From contig NZ_JBJZOI010000017.1 in the NCBI RefSeq assembly GCF_047200635.1, forward strand, positions 90,101 to 154,100: a stretch of DNA of 64,000 nt, in the 5' to 3' direction. The notes under the pieces were generated by a model that saw nothing but the letters and a program-made list of their open reading frames with translations, made no database searches and was not told where the DNA came from. Each line of letters opens with the position of its first letter. The first letter of the stretch is position 1. Shown one piece after another: positions 41,346-49,209 of this stretch. The position numbers were made by a program, and so were the translations under genes. The stretch is from Saccharopolyspora_C sp047200635. GTDB lineage: Bacteria; Actinomycetota; Actinomycetes; Mycobacteriales; Pseudonocardiaceae.

Positions 41346-42284
41346 TCAGGCCTGCTGCTGCGCCTGCGCCTCCTGCGCCTTCTCCTGCTCCTTCTTCGCC
41401 TTCTTCTCCTTCTCCTTCTTCTGGGCCTTCACGCTCGCCTGGATCGAGACCCAGACGACCAGCGCCAGCGTGAGGTAGAGGGCGTAGTCGTCGATCATCA
41501 GGACGAGGTCGACGGCGTGCTGCCCCACTCCGTAGCCGAGCCCCGCGACCAGGCCCGCGATCATCGCGGCACCGATCGCGTCGAACAGCAGGAAGGACAC
41601 CAGGCCCATCCCGCTCACCCCGGCCACGGCGAACACCGCGGGCGCGGGGATGCCGGGCAGGGCCGCGGCGATGACGACCAGCGGCATCGCCCAGCGCGGC
41701 CAGGACTGCACCCGCGCGACGAACCGCTTCCCGAACTCACCCGGCGCCCACAGCTCGATGATCTTCGCGCCCCAGCGGCGCCCGGCGAGCCAGAACAACC
41801 AGTCGAACTTGACCATGCCGAACACGCCGGCCGCGATGACCAGCCACAGCTCGGCCTCCCCGATGCGGGCGAAGGCGGCTCCGGTGCCGATCGCCGAGAG
41901 GCTGCCGGTCACGGCGCTCAGCGCGAGCGGGTGCGAGGCGATGAGGAACGGCCGGAACGGCATCGACCCCATCATCAGCAGCACCACGCCGAACGTGGCG
42001 AACACCAGGAACTTGTCGCCGCGCGACATCGGGTGGTCCCACGGCATCTGGTCGCGGAAGGCCTGCCGGGCCTCCTCCAGCTCCTCCGGCGTGTAGTCCT
42101 TGCTGCGCCAGCGGAACCGCTTCTTCTTCGACGGAGCGTCCGACCGGGTCTCCGAGGCCGCGCCCGCCGTCTCCGTGGGCGCGGAGGGAGCCCCGCGGAC
42201 CCCGTCCTCGGTCGGCACGCGCAGGAGCGGGGCGGTCTCGCCCTCCAGCCCGGGCTCCTGCTGCTTCCGGCCTGCACCAGTCAT
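41346..42284 (-). CDS. VTT/DedA-like membrane protein
   Basis: A 312-residue protein. Residues 1-90 are a charged, disordered tail with KKKRFRWRSKDYTPEELEEARQAF. Five or six membrane helices follow (about 92-275), including FDWLFWLAGRRWGAKIIELW and IAAALPGIPAPAVFAVAGVSGMG, which match the VTT domain of DedA-type flippases and scramblases (the Pro-containing re-entrant loop). The C-terminal tail is a lysine/glutamate/glutamine run (KKEKEKKAKKEQEKAQEAQ). Family members carry lipid carriers across the membrane. ATG after AAGGAGAG. Confidence 0.78.
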   Translation of the reverse strand: MTGAGRKQQEPGLEGETAPLLRVPTEDGVRGAPSAPTETAGAASETRSDAPSKKKRFRWRSKDYTPEELEEARQAFRDQMPWDHPMSRGDKFLVFATFGVVLLMMGSMPFRPFLIASHPLALSAVTGSLSAIGTGAAFARIGEAELWLVIAAGVFGMVKFDWLFWLAGRRWGAKIIELWAPGEFGKRFVARVQSWPRWAMPLVVIAAALPGIPAPAVFAVAGVSGMGLVSFLLFDAIGAAMIAGLVAGLGYGVGQHAVDLVLMIDDYALYLTLALVVWVSIQASVKAQKKEKEKKAKKEQEKAQEAQAQQQA

Positions 42285-42311
42285 GTCTCTCCTTCGTCCC
42301 TGCCGTACCCC

Positions 42312-42389
42312 CTCGATGAGGCGAGGAGGCCGTTCGACACGTGCTGCGCGAGGCGGCTGACCGAACCGCGCCTCGAGCGCCTCATCGAG
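42312..42389. repeat. Widely spaced 12-bp inverted repeat upstream of the VTT-family gene
   Basis: CTCGATGAGGCG (42312-42323) and CGCCTCATCGAG (42378-42389) are perfect inverted copies 54 bp apart, in a 283-bp gap between two minus-strand genes, just upstream of the VTT-family start at 42284. They could be a DNA-loop operator or a long RNA stem in the leader. Confidence 0.5.
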
Positions 42390-42567
42390 GAGAAGTCTCG
42401 GCTATGCCGCAGCGGCATGGACAACCGGTGCCAGCTCCGCGATCACGTGTCCCTGGTCACACCGGCTCATCGCACCCGGAGCGAGGCGCGGGGAAGCACC
42501 GCGCGCCGCTGTCGCGGGAGAAGCGGGTGCTCGGCGGAGCGGACCGAGCACGGCACCGGGCCCCACC

Positions 42568-43545
42568 TCACCCCTGCGGCAACGGGTGCGCGCTCCGGCG
42601 GGGGACCTCGGCGGCGGCCGGGTCCAGGCCGAGGTCGGCGAGGATGGCGTCGTGGAGCGGGGCCGAGCCGCTGGGATCCGGTGAGCAGGTGCCGAGGGAG
42701 TTCGCGCGGCGGAGCAGGAGCACGACGCCGGCGCCGCGGGCGGTGATCGCGGCCAGGGCCGCGTCGAGCGAGGTCCGGCAGCGGCAGGTGGTGGTGGGCA
42801 GGATGCTCAGGGCGCACTCGTGGTGGACGTGGACCGGGAACGTCACCCGTTCCCCGGGATCGCCGTGCACGAGCGCCAGGTGCTCGTGGGGGTCCTGGTC
42901 GCTCCGGTAGCCGATGGCGCGGAACTCCCCGGCGGGCAGCGGAAGGCGGGTCTCCGCGCAGCGGTCGACCACCGGCCGCCGGTGCGCCGCCAGCTCGGTC
43001 GCGGGCAGCGCGGTGAGGCCGTGCTCGCGGGCGAACTCCACGACGTCGGTGTCGACGAGGCCGCTCAGGCCTCCGACCGGGCGCAGCCCGGCCAGGGACA
43101 GGATGTCCACCACCGCTTCCGCGCGGCCCCGACCGCCGGGCCGCGCGCGCAGCGGCACGACGTGGCCGGGGCGGGCGAACTCGTCGGCTCCGGTGTCGTC
43201 CCGGGCCAGCAGGGCGAGGGTGCGGGCCCGGTCGGTGGCGGAGATGCCGGTCGACACTCCCGAGCTCGCGTCGACGGCGACGGCGTGCTCGGTGCCGGAG
43301 CGGTCGCGACCGAGCGCCGGGAGGCGGAGTTCGTCGGCGCGGTCGCCGGGAAGGGCCGCGCAGAGGTGACCCGCGGTGTGCCGGACGGCGAAGGCCACGA
43401 GGGACGGGGTCGCGAGCTCGGCGGCGAAGACGAGGTCCGCGCTCCCCTCGTGCAGCAGGACGACGGGGCGGCCCGCGGCGAGGTCGGTCAGCGCTCCGGG
43501 CACCCGGTCAGCGCGGAGCCGGGCGGGTTCGACGATCGCGGTCAT
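42568..43545 (-). CDS. RibBA-like protein with altered catalytic motifs
   Basis: The 325-residue protein aligns along its length with DHBP synthase/GTP cyclohydrolase II fusions: LVFAAELATPSLVAFAVRHTAGHLC, DASSGVSTGISATDRARTL, GHVVPLRARPGG (RibB part), then VHVHHECALSILPTTTCRC (RibA zinc cysteines). Key residues are changed: the RibB acidic loop (normally ENEGD) reads HEGSAD, the GHTEA histidine segment reads GRAEA, and the RibA EGRGIGL motif is absent, with a shortened end. It may be a repurposed enzyme or a non-catalytic protein. It is last in the minus-strand operon with the permease and flavin reductase. ATG after GGAAGGA. Confidence 0.75.
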   Translation of the reverse strand: MTAIVEPARLRADRVPGALTDLAAGRPVVLLHEGSADLVFAAELATPSLVAFAVRHTAGHLCAALPGDRADELRLPALGRDRSGTEHAVAVDASSGVSTGISATDRARTLALLARDDTGADEFARPGHVVPLRARPGGRGRAEAVVDILSLAGLRPVGGLSGLVDTDVVEFAREHGLTALPATELAAHRRPVVDRCAETRLPLPAGEFRAIGYRSDQDPHEHLALVHGDPGERVTFPVHVHHECALSILPTTTCRCRTSLDAALAAITARGAGVVLLLRRANSLGTCSPDPSGSAPLHDAILADLGLDPAAAEVPRRSAHPLPQG

Positions 43546-43557
43546 GGGGGTCCTTCC

Positions 43558-43593
43558 CATCGGGCCGGGGCGGAGCTCCGCCCCGGCCCGATG
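43558..43593 (-). terminator. Perfect 36-bp palindrome between two operon genes
   Basis: Two 18-base arms, CATCGGGCCGGGGCGGAG and its exact complement, meet without a loop. The palindrome begins 2 bases after the permease stop and ends just before the ribosome-binding site of the RibBA-like gene. It could act as a partial terminator, an mRNA-stability element or a protein site that lowers RibBA-like expression relative to the permease. Confidence 0.6.
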
Positions 43594-43595
43594 CA

Positions 43596-45017
43596 CTACT
43601 TCTGCGCCGGAACCCGCTCGGTGGCGGGGCTCGGCAGGGCACGGGTCCACAGGTACGGCAGCCGGTAGGTGAGGAGGTACACGACGGCGGCGGCCGCCGC
43701 GCCGACGTAGTTGCCGAGGTCGCCCCATTCCGGGTGCGCCGCGGCCAGCGCGCCGGTGTAGACGTGCGAGTGCCAGAACGGGACCGACGCCACCACCCCG
43801 GCCGCCCAGGCCACGAAGCCCCAGCCCACGGCCCGGGCGGGGTCGTAGAGCTCGGCGACGCGGTCCGGCTGCGAGCGCCCGCCCAGGTAGTAGTCGAGCA
43901 GCAGCACGGTCGCGAACGGGGCGATGAAGTACGCGGTGAGGCTCAGGAACACCTCGAACTTGGCCTCGATCCCGGTCTCGCCCCACAGGCTGATCAGGAA
44001 GGCGAGCACGCAGATCAGGGTCACGCCCTGCGGCCTGGTCAGCGGCAGCCGCAGCGTTTGCAGCGAGATCGCTCCGCCGTAGACGTTGAGGAAGTTCTGC
44101 GACAGCGCGGAGAGGATCACCGCGGCCAGCGCTGGCACCGCGAACGGCCCGGTGAGCTCGTGCAGCGCCGCGATGGAGTCCGACGTGCTGGTGCTGTGCG
44201 CCAGCAGCGCCCCGACGATGCCCAGCCAGCCCACGGTGAGGAACGTCCCGAGTCCGGTGTAGACGGCCGTCATCCGGCTGCTGCGCGGGGAGTCCGGCAG
44301 GTAGCGCGAGTAGTCGGAGGCGAACGGCGACCACGCGACGAGGAAGGCGAAGAACGCCCCGGCGAAGGTGATCCAGCCCCCTGCTCCGCCGACGTACCCG
44401 CTCGCTCCGGGGTCGGCGGGGAAGGTGCCCGCTCCCCGGGTGAGCGCGACGACGGTGATGAGCAGGAACAGCGCCAGCAGCACGAAGGCGAGGATCCGCT
44501 CCAGGTAGTGGATCATGTTGTAGCCGAACACGGCGACGACCAGCTGGACGGCGGTCAGGGCCAGCGACCCGACCCAGAACGGGATCGGGAGCAGCTCGGC
44601 CAGGGCCTTGCCGCCGAGGATCACCGTCACCGAGGCCCAGCCGACCCCGGCGAAGACGTTGATGTAGGCCACCGGCAGGAAGTTGCCGAGGAAGCCCAGC
44701 GGCCCGCGCGCCTGGATCTGCTGCGGCACGCCCAGCCGCACGCCCATCCGGGACAGGGTCGCCATCAGCAGCGAGCCCGCCGCGGCCCCGGCGATCACCG
44801 CGGTCGCGGCGGCGGTGAAGCTGAGGCCGAGCGTGATCGCCCCGAAGCCCAGCATCATGATCGGGAAGTTGAGGTTCGCGGCGAACCACACGAAGAACTG
44901 CGAGCTCGGCTTGCCGTGCCGCTCGGCGTCGGGGATCCGGTCGATGCTGAAGGGCTCGACCTTGGCGACCGCTTCTCCGTACGCGGGTTGCCGAGTCGGC
45001 GTTGACTCGTCGGTCAT
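43596..45017 (-). CDS. NCS1-family nucleobase/heterocycle:cation symporter
   Basis: A 473-residue carrier with about 12 membrane helices. FVWFAANLNFPIMMLGFGAI in helix 1, GVPQQIQARGPLGFLGNFLP and FLVAWSPFASDYSRYLP are NCS1 hallmarks (cytosine, allantoin, hydantoin, thiamine-type permeases). It would import the heterocycle degraded by the neighbouring genes. The ATG lies 19 bp downstream of the flavin reductase stop. A perfect palindrome follows. Confidence 0.88.
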   Translation of the reverse strand: MTDESTPTRQPAYGEAVAKVEPFSIDRIPDAERHGKPSSQFFVWFAANLNFPIMMLGFGAITLGLSFTAAATAVIAGAAAGSLLMATLSRMGVRLGVPQQIQARGPLGFLGNFLPVAYINVFAGVGWASVTVILGGKALAELLPIPFWVGSLALTAVQLVVAVFGYNMIHYLERILAFVLLALFLLITVVALTRGAGTFPADPGASGYVGGAGGWITFAGAFFAFLVAWSPFASDYSRYLPDSPRSSRMTAVYTGLGTFLTVGWLGIVGALLAHSTSTSDSIAALHELTGPFAVPALAAVILSALSQNFLNVYGGAISLQTLRLPLTRPQGVTLICVLAFLISLWGETGIEAKFEVFLSLTAYFIAPFATVLLLDYYLGGRSQPDRVAELYDPARAVGWGFVAWAAGVVASVPFWHSHVYTGALAAAHPEWGDLGNYVGAAAAAVVYLLTYRLPYLWTRALPSPATERVPAQK

Positions 45018-45036
45018 GGGTTCTCCCGTTCTGGGG

Positions 45037-45546
45037 CTACAGCGCGGTCATGTCGGAAGGGCTGAAGAACTGGCCGGCGCGGTACACCAGCGGGTCGACG
45101 TCGCGGTGGTCGGCCTCGACGATCCGGCCGAGGAACACGGTGTGGGTGCGGGCGCGCAGCCGTTCCCCGATCTCCACCTCGACCCGCGCGGCGGCGCCGT
45201 CCAGCAGCGGGGAGCCGTGCGGCCCGGGGCTCCAGGAGAGTTCCGCGAACTTGTCCGCGGCCTTGGTGGCGAAGACACCGGCCACGTCGACCTGGTCGGC
45301 GGCGAGGATGTTGATGCCGAGGTGTTCGGAGCGCAGCAGCGCCGGGTAGGTGGAGGAGGAGGTCTGCACGCAGACCAGCACCAGCGGCGGTTCCAGCGAC
45401 ACGCTGCAGAAGGCGTTCACGGCGAGGCCGCGCGGGGTCCCACCGTCCATCGTGGTCACGACGGTGACGCCGGTGACGAAGCGCCGGTGCACCTCGCGCA
45501 CCACGGCCGGGTCCACCTCGGTGGCCGGTGTCGGTCGCGCGCTCAT
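45037..45546 (-). CDS. Flavin reductase of a two-component monooxygenase
   Basis: The 169-residue protein has FVTGVTVVTTMDGGTPRGLAVNAFCSVSLEPPLVLVC and GINILAADQ, the FMN-binding pattern of HpaC/RutF-type flavin reductases, ending in HRDVDPLVYRAGQFF. It supplies reduced flavin to a monooxygenase, most likely the luciferase-like protein encoded across the GntR gene at 47492. The ATG overlaps the stop of the SnoaL-like gene (ATGA). Chosen start gives the usual family length. Confidence 0.9.
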   Translation of the reverse strand: MSARPTPATEVDPAVVREVHRRFVTGVTVVTTMDGGTPRGLAVNAFCSVSLEPPLVLVCVQTSSSTYPALLRSEHLGINILAADQVDVAGVFATKAADKFAELSWSPGPHGSPLLDGAAARVEVEIGERLRARTHTVFLGRIVEADHRDVDPLVYRAGQFFSPSDMTAL

Positions 45547-45977
45547 GCGAGCCCCTCCCCGAGCGAGATGATCCCCAGCGCGGTCAGCAGCTGGCGCGGG
45601 TCCCAGGTGACCCACTCGTCCACGACCCGCTCCCCGTCGAAGTGCGCGAACACCACTCCGGTGACCTCGACGCGGCGGCCCGTGGCGGGCACGTCGAGGA
45701 AGGTCCCGGTGTGGGTTCCGGTGCTGTGCCAGCGGATCGCCATCCGGTCCCCGGCCTCCACGACCTCGTCGATCGAGGTGCTGAGGTCCGGGAACGCCTC
45801 CCGGGTGGCGAGGATCGAGCGCTGGAACTCCTCCCGGCCCTGGGGGCGCGCGCCCGTCGAGTGCCGGCGGTAACCGGGGGCGAGCAGGTCGTCGAGGGCG
45901 TCGACCTCACCGCGGTCCCAGCTCGCCGCCCAGGCTCGCCGGACGCGGTGCTCGCGCCGCGATTCGGCTTCGGTCAT
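45543..45977 (-). CDS. SnoaL-like ester cyclase-family protein
   Basis: A 144-residue NTF2-fold protein with YRRHSTGARPQGREEFQRSILATREAFPDLSTSIDEVVEAGDRMAIRWHSTGTHTG, the SnoaL-like pattern. The HSTGTHTG histidines could line a binding cavity. In this operon it may isomerise or cyclise an intermediate, or merely bind it. ATG after AAGGAG; overlaps the flavin reductase by 4 bp. Confidence 0.85.
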   Translation of the reverse strand: MTEAESRREHRVRRAWAASWDRGEVDALDDLLAPGYRRHSTGARPQGREEFQRSILATREAFPDLSTSIDEVVEAGDRMAIRWHSTGTHTGTFLDVPATGRRVEVTGVVFAHFDGERVVDEWVTWDPRQLLTALGIISLGEGLA

Positions 45978-46006
45978 TCTCGTGCTCCTTCGCTGTGTGG
46001 GGCGGA

Positions 46007-46546
46007 TCAGCACAATCCGCCGTGGCGCCGCGGCGGGGTTCCCGGTCCCGGGGCCGGGCCGATCCGGGCCCGGACGTCGGCGCGGACCCGGTCGAGGACC
46101 CGGGTGAAGGTCCCCTCCCCGAACCGGCCGCCGGAGTGCAACCGCATCCAGCCGGCACCGTCGAGGAACCCGGCCTCCAAGGCGGCGCACCGCCGTGCGA
46201 GCACCGCCGGATCGGCCCGGGGGTCGACCAGCACCAGGTGGTAGTGCGGCTCACGGGCCCGCTCCTGGTCGGAGCGGTGCTCGCCGCGCGACTTCAGGTC
46301 CCAGGCCTCGGCCACGGCGCGGGCTTCGGCGTCGGTCCACCCGGGGCCGGTACCGCCCCGCTGGACGAGGACCTGGAGGCAGATCTCGGCCTCCGGCCCG
46401 GACCACGTGAGCGCGATGCGGTGCACGTGGGCCCGGCCCGGGACCAGCCGCCGACGGTGCGGGCGGTGGCCGGTGAGCAGCGCCAGGTCCTCACCGAGGA
46501 CGTCGATCGCCCGGGCGGCCGCAGGCTCCGCTTCCTGCTCGGTCAC
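46007..46546 (-). CDS. Unknown protein, first gene of the permease operon
   Basis: About 179 residues. I recognise no family. It is soluble, with GHRPHRRRLVPGRAHVHRIAL, a tryptophan-containing middle and PHYHLVLVDPRADPAVLARRCAALEAGFLDGAG; the spacing of histidines is suggestive of metal binding but not diagnostic. I prefer GTG 46546, which has GAGGAG nine bases upstream, over GTG 46555. It is expressed from the promoter at 46592-46620, with a GntR-type site over the leader. Confidence 0.65.
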   Translation of the reverse strand: MTEQEAEPAAARAIDVLGEDLALLTGHRPHRRRLVPGRAHVHRIALTWSGPEAEICLQVLVQRGGTGPGWTDAEARAVAEAWDLKSRGEHRSDQERAREPHYHLVLVDPRADPAVLARRCAALEAGFLDGAGWMRLHSGGRFGEGTFTRVLDRVRADVRARIGPAPGPGTPPRRHGGLC

Positions 46547-46576
46547 CGCGGTCACCTCCTCGACGATCGACCCTGC

Positions 46577-46586
46577 TTGTATGCAA
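46577..46586. promoter_or_regulatory. GntR-type operator, permease-operon side
   Basis: TTGTATGCAA resembles the TTGTATACAA consensus of many GntR/FadR-type regulators. It lies 5 bp downstream of the -10 box of the minus-strand promoter, suited to repression. Related sequences at 46723-46732 and 46753-46762, with TTGCATGAA at 46649-46657 on the other strand, suggest a multi-site operator. Confidence 0.6.
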
Positions 46587-46591
46587 CAGCG

Positions 46592-46620
46592 AAGCTAAGT
46601 TGCGCGGGTTCCTGTGTCAA
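46592..46620 (-). promoter_or_regulatory. Consensus promoter of the permease operon
   Basis: On the minus strand TTGACA (46620-46615), a 17-bp spacer and TAGCTT (46597-46592) give a near-consensus vegetative promoter for the five-gene operon 46546-42568. Confidence 0.75.
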
Positions 46621-46690
46621 CGCCCACCCCGTGCGGACTCGATCCAGATTGCATGAACGGCTTCTACCTGCATTTTTTGCCGATCAACCG

Positions 46691-46719
46691 TTGACCACCC
46701 CGAACACGACGGCTAGGTT
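46691..46719 (+). promoter_or_regulatory. GntR gene promoter, leaderless
   Basis: TTGACC (46691-46696), a 17-bp spacer and TAGGTT (46714-46719) precede the ATG at 46727 by 7 nt. No ribosome-binding sequence exists, so translation is probably leaderless. Two TATGCAA copies (46726-46732 and 46756-46762) overlap and follow the start codon. Confidence 0.7.
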
Positions 46720-46722
46720 CGC

Positions 46723-46762
46723 TGATATGCAAGGGAACGGATCAACGGGATCTGGTATGCAA
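46723..46762 (+). promoter_or_regulatory. Tandem TATGCAA sites over the GntR start
   Basis: TGATATGCAA (46723-46732) and TGGTATGCAA (46753-46762) are direct copies 30 bp (about three helical turns) apart, and match the operator at 46577-46586 in seven central bases. They would block transcription of the regulator gene itself. Confidence 0.55.
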
Positions 46763-47404
46763 GCCCGAGGGGCCGCTCGGGCCCGGGTGCTGCACGAGCT
46801 GCGCGAAGCGATCATCCGCGGGGAGCACCCACCGGGCTCCCCGCTCTCGGAGGGCGCGCTCGCGGAGACCTACGGGACCAGCCGCACGCCGATCCGCGAG
46901 GCGGTCCAGCAGTTGCAGTCCGAGGGACTGGTCGAGGTCGTCCCCCGCGTGGGCACCTTCGTCCGGGAGCCCTCGCGGCGCGAACTCGGCGAGCTGTTCC
47001 AGCTCAAGGCGGTCCTCGAAGGACTCGGCGTGCAGCTGCTCGCGCAGCGCGGGCACGTCGCCGAGCTCGACCTCCTCCGGGACAACCTGGACGAGTCCGA
47101 GCGCGCCGTCACCAGCGGTGACGTGGAGCGCTACGCCGCGCTGGTGCACGACTTCCACGGGCTGATCGTGCAGGGCGCCGACAACACGCGGCTGTCGGAG
47201 CACTACCAGATGCTGATGAACCAGCTCGCGTACCACCGGATCGTGATGACCACCCTGCGCCACCCGGGCCGCCTCGACATCTCCTTGCAGGAGCACCGCA
47301 CGGTGCTCGACCGGATCGTGGCCAAGGACCCCTTCGGGGCCGAGCAGTCGATGCGCGATCACGTCCGTTCCAGCCAGCGCGAGGCGATGACGGACCCGGA
47401 GTAG
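46727..47404 (+). CDS. GntR/FadR-subfamily transcriptional regulator
   Basis: The 225-residue regulator has an N-terminal winged helix (VLHELREAIIRGEHPPGSPLSEGALAETYGTSRTPIREAVQQLQSEGLVEV) and a helical FCD ligand domain (about 90-220) with EHRTVLDRIVAKDPFGAEQSMRDHV, the metal-binding type found in carboxylate-responsive members. It sits between two divergent catabolic units whose promoters carry TATGCAA-type sites. I chose ATG 46727 because a -10 box lies 7 nt upstream; ATG 46757 is the alternative. Confidence 0.9.
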   Translation: MQGNGSTGSGMQARGAARARVLHELREAIIRGEHPPGSPLSEGALAETYGTSRTPIREAVQQLQSEGLVEVVPRVGTFVREPSRRELGELFQLKAVLEGLGVQLLAQRGHVAELDLLRDNLDESERAVTSGDVERYAALVHDFHGLIVQGADNTRLSEHYQMLMNQLAYHRIVMTTLRHPGRLDISLQEHRTVLDRIVAKDPFGAEQSMRDHVRSSQREAMTDPE

Positions 47405-47491
47405 TCCCGCCGACCGCCAGCACTGCCGCCGGTTCCCCGCGACTCCCACCGGAATCCGGCTTCCCGCACCAACGTCAACGTGGAGGTACAG

Positions 47492-48622
47492 GTGCGCTTC
47501 TCGATCTTTCACAACCTCGGCGCGCCGGGTCGGCTCGCCGACTACGCGACCGTCATGGACGAGACCCGCGAGTTCGCGCAGGCCGCGGACCAGGCCGGGT
47601 TCTGGTCCATCTGGTACACGGAGCACCACTTCGGCCACGAGGGCTTCGAGCTCATCGCCAACCCGGTGCTGATGGGCGCCGACATCGCCGCCCGCACGAA
47701 GGACATCCGGATCGGGCAGGCCGCGAACATCGCGACCTTCTGGCACCCGCTGCGGCTGGCCGAGGACATCGCGCAGCTCGACCAGCTCTCCGGCGGACGA
47801 GTCGAGGTCGGGCTGGGCCGGGGCCTCTACGGCCGGGAGGCGCTGAACCTCAACGCCGCCGCCGATCCGCGCGACCAGGAGCAGAACCGCGCGCTGTTCG
47901 ACGAGACCGTGGAGATCCTCATCAAGGCGTGGTCGAACGAGTTCTTCGAGCACTCCGGGCGCTTCTACACCTTCCCGTCCCCGGGCGTGCGGTGGGAGCA
48001 CCCGCTCTCCCCCGCCACCCCGGACTTCACCGAGGACGGGGTGATCACCAAGCTCGCGGTCACCCCGCGTCCCCACCAGCGCCCGCACCCGCCGCTGTGG
48101 CAGGTGATCGACAGCCCCCGGTCGATCTCGGCCGCCGCCGCGCAGGGCGTGCAGGGGCTGTTCTGGCTCCCGCCGGTCTCGGCGCTCAAGGACCGGTTCC
48201 GCCTCTACCGCGAGTCCGCCCAGCAGGCGGGCCGCGACCTGGCTCCGGGCGAGGGCATCGGGCTGGTGCGCGACGTGTTCGTCGCCGACACGATGGAGCA
48301 GGCGCGGGCCCGGTTCGAGGAGGCGCTGCTGACCTCCTACAAGTGGATCACGCACTGGCGCGGGCTGGGGAACCTGATGGAGGCCGGGGAGGAGCTCACC
48401 GACGCCCACGAGCTCAGCTACGAGTTCCTGGACCAGCGCAACCTGCTCGTCGGAACGCCCGAGCACGTGGCGGGCAAGATCGAGGAGCTGCGGGACGAGC
48501 TGGGGCTGGAGCACCTGCTGCTGTGGACGACGCACCCGGGGCTCGAACACCGGCACGCGATGCGCAGCCTGGAGCTGTTCACGGAGAAGGTCATGCCGCG
48601 CTTCACGGGGTCGGGCGCATGA
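47492..48622 (+). CDS. Luciferase-like (LLM-class) flavin-dependent monooxygenase
   Basis: A 376-residue bacterial-luciferase-family protein: GFWSIWYTEHHFGHEGFELIANPVLMGADIAARTKDIRIGQAA, then HPLRLAEDIAQLDQLSGGRVEVGLGRG and a C-terminal LVGTPEHVAGKIEEL. Such enzymes use FMNH2 from a partner reductase to insert oxygen, often opening a heterocycle or cleaving a C-N or C-S bond (RutA, nitrilotriacetate and pyridine systems). The flavin reductase at 45037 is the likely partner. GTG after GGAGG. It leads a five-gene operon with 4-bp overlaps. Confidence 0.9.
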   Translation: MRFSIFHNLGAPGRLADYATVMDETREFAQAADQAGFWSIWYTEHHFGHEGFELIANPVLMGADIAARTKDIRIGQAANIATFWHPLRLAEDIAQLDQLSGGRVEVGLGRGLYGREALNLNAAADPRDQEQNRALFDETVEILIKAWSNEFFEHSGRFYTFPSPGVRWEHPLSPATPDFTEDGVITKLAVTPRPHQRPHPPLWQVIDSPRSISAAAAQGVQGLFWLPPVSALKDRFRLYRESAQQAGRDLAPGEGIGLVRDVFVADTMEQARARFEEALLTSYKWITHWRGLGNLMEAGEELTDAHELSYEFLDQRNLLVGTPEHVAGKIEELRDELGLEHLLLWTTHPGLEHRHAMRSLELFTEKVMPRFTGSGA

Positions 48623-49209
48623 CCTCACCGCGCAGGATCGTCACCGCGGCCGAGGAGCTGGTGCGGGAGCTGGGACGTCCCGTGGACGAGCCGGTCCTCC
48701 GCGCCACCTCGGCCGCGGTGATCACCAACCCGTGGGCGGGCGCCGGGCACGTCGACGACCTCGCGGCCGAGGCCGCCCGCACCGCCCCCGGCCTCGCCCG
48801 GACGCTCGCCGCCGAGCTGGCCGGAGCCCTGGGCGGGGTCGAGCGGATCACCGCGTTCGGCAAGGCGGCGATCGTGGGGCTCGGCGGCGAGATCGAGCAC
48901 GGCGCCGCGCTCATCCACACCCCGTACTTCGGCAACGTGCTGCGGGAGCTGCTGGGCGGAACCTCGATCATCGTCTTCTCCGACGAGCGCGGGCCAGCCG
49001 GGACCTCGCTGTCGGTGCCGATCTGGCACAAGACGGCCGCGGCCACCCGCTCGCAGTACCAGACCGTCCCGGTGCGCGTGCCGGACGCACCCGCCGCCGA
49101 CGAGATCGTCGTCATCGCCGCGGCGGCGGCCGGACCGCGCCCCAACGCCCGCATCGGCGACCGCACCACCGATCCCGCCGTGCGGCTGGCAGACCTGGAG
49201 ACCCGATGA
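48619..49209 (+). CDS. DUF1185 (AA_synth) family protein, copy 1
   Basis: A 196-residue protein with ITNPWAGAGHVDDL, FGKAAIVGLGGEIEHGAALIHTPYFG and DEIVVIAAAAAG, the complete DUF1185 pattern. The family has structures but no established reaction; the name amino acid synthesis rests on weak evidence. Overlaps the monooxygenase by 4 bp (ATGA) and the second copy by 4 bp. The pair probably forms a heteromer acting on the monooxygenase product. Confidence 0.85.
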   Translation: MTSPRRIVTAAEELVRELGRPVDEPVLRATSAAVITNPWAGAGHVDDLAAEAARTAPGLARTLAAELAGALGGVERITAFGKAAIVGLGGEIEHGAALIHTPYFGNVLRELLGGTSIIVFSDERGPAGTSLSVPIWHKTAAATRSQYQTVPVRVPDAPAADEIVVIAAAAAGPRPNARIGDRTTDPAVRLADLETR

